Part shown: positions 62,355 to 64,000 of the stretch, in pieces
Numbering within the stretch: position 1 is the stretch's first letter
How the letters are laid out: each line of letters starts with the position of its first letter
Assembly: GCF_014200595.1 (NCBI RefSeq)
Contig: NZ_JACHCG010000001.1
Span: forward strand, 2,914,001-2,978,000
DNA from: Pedobacter cryoconitis
GTDB taxonomy: Bacteria > Bacteroidota > Bacteroidia > Sphingobacteriales > Sphingobacteriaceae
Length of the DNA: 64,000 nt
Direction of reading: 5' to 3'
Position numbers and translations under genes: made by a program
Notes under the pieces: model-generated
The model's database searches: none
The model's input: the letters and a program-made list of their open reading frames with translations, nothing else
What the model was told of the DNA's origin: nothing

Positions 62355-63572
62355 ATGCTTTGTTATTTTCGGGTTGCTTTATTCCTTTTTTTGAGTTTTT
62401 CCTGTGCAGTGTTTGCACAGGAAAAACCGCCTTTAAAAGATACTGTAGCCCAGCAGGATGTAAACGATATTTTCAGAATATTGTTTAAGAAAAACTCAAA
62501 ACCGGATACCACTTTTAAAAAGACAAGCAGCCTGGCCATACTTCCATCCATAGGCTATACTCCAAGTACAGGCTTTATGTTTGGTGCAGATGTTTCAGTA
62601 ACCAAAATATTTGGCAACCCTAAAACAACTACAATATCAATTTTTGATGCTTTCGGAGCAGTTTCAACTAACCAGCTTGCCCTGATACAATTAAAACATA
62701 ACGTGTACTCTGAAGCCAACCAATGGTATCTGGATGGAAGCTGGGAGTTTGGAAAAACTGTAGTTCTTGACCATGGGATCGGCACAGGCAAAGATGACCC
62801 CGGAATATCCCCGATCAGGTATACTTACGCAAAGTTATATGAAAATATATACCATAAGATATTTGATAACTTTTACGCTGGAGCAGGCTTCGCTTTTAAT
62901 TATTATACAAATATTGACGACGAACGTGAGAATTCAGCCAATTCAAAAACCAGGAATCACTTCTATAGTGTTAAAAACGGGTTCCCTACCTACGGATATA
63001 CAGCCAGCGGATTATCAGTGAACCTGCAATACGATACACGTGACCAACCATTTCGTGCTTATAAAGGAGTTTATATCAATCTGTCGCTCAGATCAAATAG
63101 AAAATGGCTGGGCAGCGACGAGAGTGCCACACAATTAAAAACAGAATTGAGAAAATACTGGTCACTTTCCAAAAAGAATCCTGAGCACGTTCTTGCCTTC
63201 TGGTTATGGGGCTCATATCTGTTAAAAGGAAAAATCCCCTATTTAGAATTACCCGGAACAGGAAGCGACACTTATCAGCGTCTTGGCCGGGGTTATACCA
63301 TCGCCCGCTTCAAAGGGCCCTCTTATTTTTACAATGAACTGGAATACAGATTCCCCATTACAGCGAATAAATTAATTAGCGGAGTTACCTTCTTCAACAT
63401 GCAAACCGCGAACAATCAGTTTCGCACACGCTTACTTGAATATTGGGAAGCAGGCGGAGGGGCCGGATTACGCATCTTGTTCAATAAACACACCAGAACT
63501 AACCTGTGCCTTGATTATGGCTTTGGTAATGGATCAAACGGCGTCTTTGTAGGCATTAACGAAGCCTTCTAG
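62355..63572 (+). CDS. Omp85/BamA-like outer-membrane barrel protein
   Basis: A 405-residue protein with signal peptide (LFLFLSFSCAVFAQ). A short N-terminal region without POTRA repeats is followed by a 16-strand-type barrel. Typical features are SIGYTPSTGFMFGADV, VNLQYDTRDQPFRAYKGVYINLSLR and the C-terminal GVFVGINEAF. It resembles the short Omp85 proteins (patatin-less PlpD-like barrels) of Bacteroidota. Its stop overlaps that of the convergent gene by 3 nt in a CTAG palindrome. Confidence 0.8.
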   Translation: MLCYFRVALFLFLSFSCAVFAQEKPPLKDTVAQQDVNDIFRILFKKNSKPDTTFKKTSSLAILPSIGYTPSTGFMFGADVSVTKIFGNPKTTTISIFDAFGAVSTNQLALIQLKHNVYSEANQWYLDGSWEFGKTVVLDHGIGTGKDDPGISPIRYTYAKLYENIYHKIFDNFYAGAGFAFNYYTNIDDERENSANSKTRNHFYSVKNGFPTYGYTASGLSVNLQYDTRDQPFRAYKGVYINLSLRSNRKWLGSDESATQLKTELRKYWSLSKKNPEHVLAFWLWGSYLLKGKIPYLELPGTGSDTYQRLGRGYTIARFKGPSYFYNELEYRFPITANKLISGVTFFNMQTANNQFRTRLLEYWEAGGGAGLRILFNKHTRTNLCLDYGFGNGSNGVFVGINEAF

Positions 63573-64000
63573 AATTCAAACTGAACCTTAGCCCTTAACC
63601 CATATTTAGAAATACCAGGATTATCTAAATAATTGAATCTTCTCACTAAATCAAGGCGGACCACTTTAAAAATATTCCCAATCCCTATACTCCCCTCTAT
63701 GTAAGGCAGTTTGCCGAGCGAATAAGTAGTTTTGACCCCATCACCATTCACAGGAAATTGTAATAAAGAAGCATCCTGATTCGGATCATTCTCTTTTCTC
63801 AAACCACCATATAACCCCTTGAAAGTAATATACTCCCTTAATTTCAGTTTCTTAAGCAACGGTATTCTATTTAATATCAATCCATTGAAATTATGATCAA
63901 TATTCAAACTCACATAATGATCACTTACAAATTCCATGAAATTCATCAGGTTATAAGCGTAGATCTGGTAAGAATAACTTTGATTTGCCCTATGGATATC
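63569..64000 (-). CDS. DUF5686-type outer-membrane protein, C-terminal end (partial)
   Basis: The frame is open from base 64000 through the internal Met at 63946 to the stop at 63569, giving about 143 residues. The segment SLNIDHNFNGLILNRIPLLKKLKLREYITFKGLYGGL and the ending GISKYGLRAKVQFEF match the last strands of DUF5686/carboxypeptidase-regulatory barrel proteins. The bulk of the gene lies beyond the window. Confidence 0.8.
   Translation of the reverse strand, partial: DIHRANQSYSYQIYAYNLMNFMEFVSDHYVSLNIDHNFNGLILNRIPLLKKLKLREYITFKGLYGGLRKENDPNQDASLLQFPVNGDGVKTTYSLGKLPYIEGSIGIGNIFKVVRLDLVRRFNYLDNPGISKYGLRAKVQFEF

Overview
The window looks like a chromosomal segment from a Pedobacter-like member of the Sphingobacteriaceae (Bacteroidota). 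The evidence is an AT-rich genome, SusC/SusD/FecR/ECF-sigma genes, TonB receptors with N-terminal carboxypeptidase-like domains, DUF5686 and MauE-type proteins, and promoters with TAnnTT(T)G -7 boxes. The genus is inferred from gene content, not from a marker gene. I recognised no rRNA, tRNA, CRISPR array or transposase.

Layout. 1-7.7 kb: iron acquisition, with a hydroxamate-type siderophore synthetase (cut by the window edge), a PLP decarboxylase, a PepSY membrane protein and a divergent TonB-dependent receptor. Fur-like palindromes lie in the two promoter regions. 7.7-11.8 kb: YjbQ, a GNAT-like protein and a large MscS-type channel. 13.3-19.5 kb: a MocR regulator divergent from a biotin operon that starts with a ferritin-like protein and continues bioF-bioD-bioB-bioA.

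11.8-13.1 kb and 19.6-36.1 kb hold the most unusual part. About a dozen glycosyltransferases (many GT2 paralogues with a CIMPTANR start, two GT10-like, one GT4) are arranged as divergent cassettes together with small proteins of about 81-96 residues starting MARxWY. The small proteins culminate in a tandem array of ten copies plus remnants (32.4-36.1 kb). The cassettes share a stereotyped control element: a Crp/Fnr-style palindrome GGGAC-N4-G(T/A)CCC with a -7 box 23 bp to one side and, in divergent pairs, another -7 box 38 bp to the other side. The same element precedes the GT4 gene, a double-GT2 gene at 48.7 kb and a MauE-like gene at 54.7 kb that lies just downstream of a Crp/Fnr-family regulator gene. 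I infer one regulon of glycosyltransferases, small MARxWY proteins and a redox membrane protein. Its biochemical purpose is unknown. No flippase, polymerase, priming transferase or sugar-nucleotide gene is present, which argues against an ordinary capsule locus.

36.2-50.7 kb: a minus-strand SusC/SusD locus (FecR, SusC with STN domain, SusD, NHL lipoprotein, barrel protein, DUF3738 protein, thioredoxin-DUF3738-FKBP fusion, subtilase). Its ECF sigma gene is separated from FecR by the inserted double-GT2 gene and carries an in-frame stop. 51-53.4 kb: a GH78-like alpha-L-rhamnosidase. 53.8-64 kb: the Crp/Fnr gene, the MauE-like gene, small housekeeping and regulatory genes (DinB, YafY-type WYL regulator, FtsX/MacB-type permease, DUF1269-like, SBP_bac_3-like, DUF92), an Omp85-like protein and the C-terminal end of a DUF5686 protein cut by the window edge.
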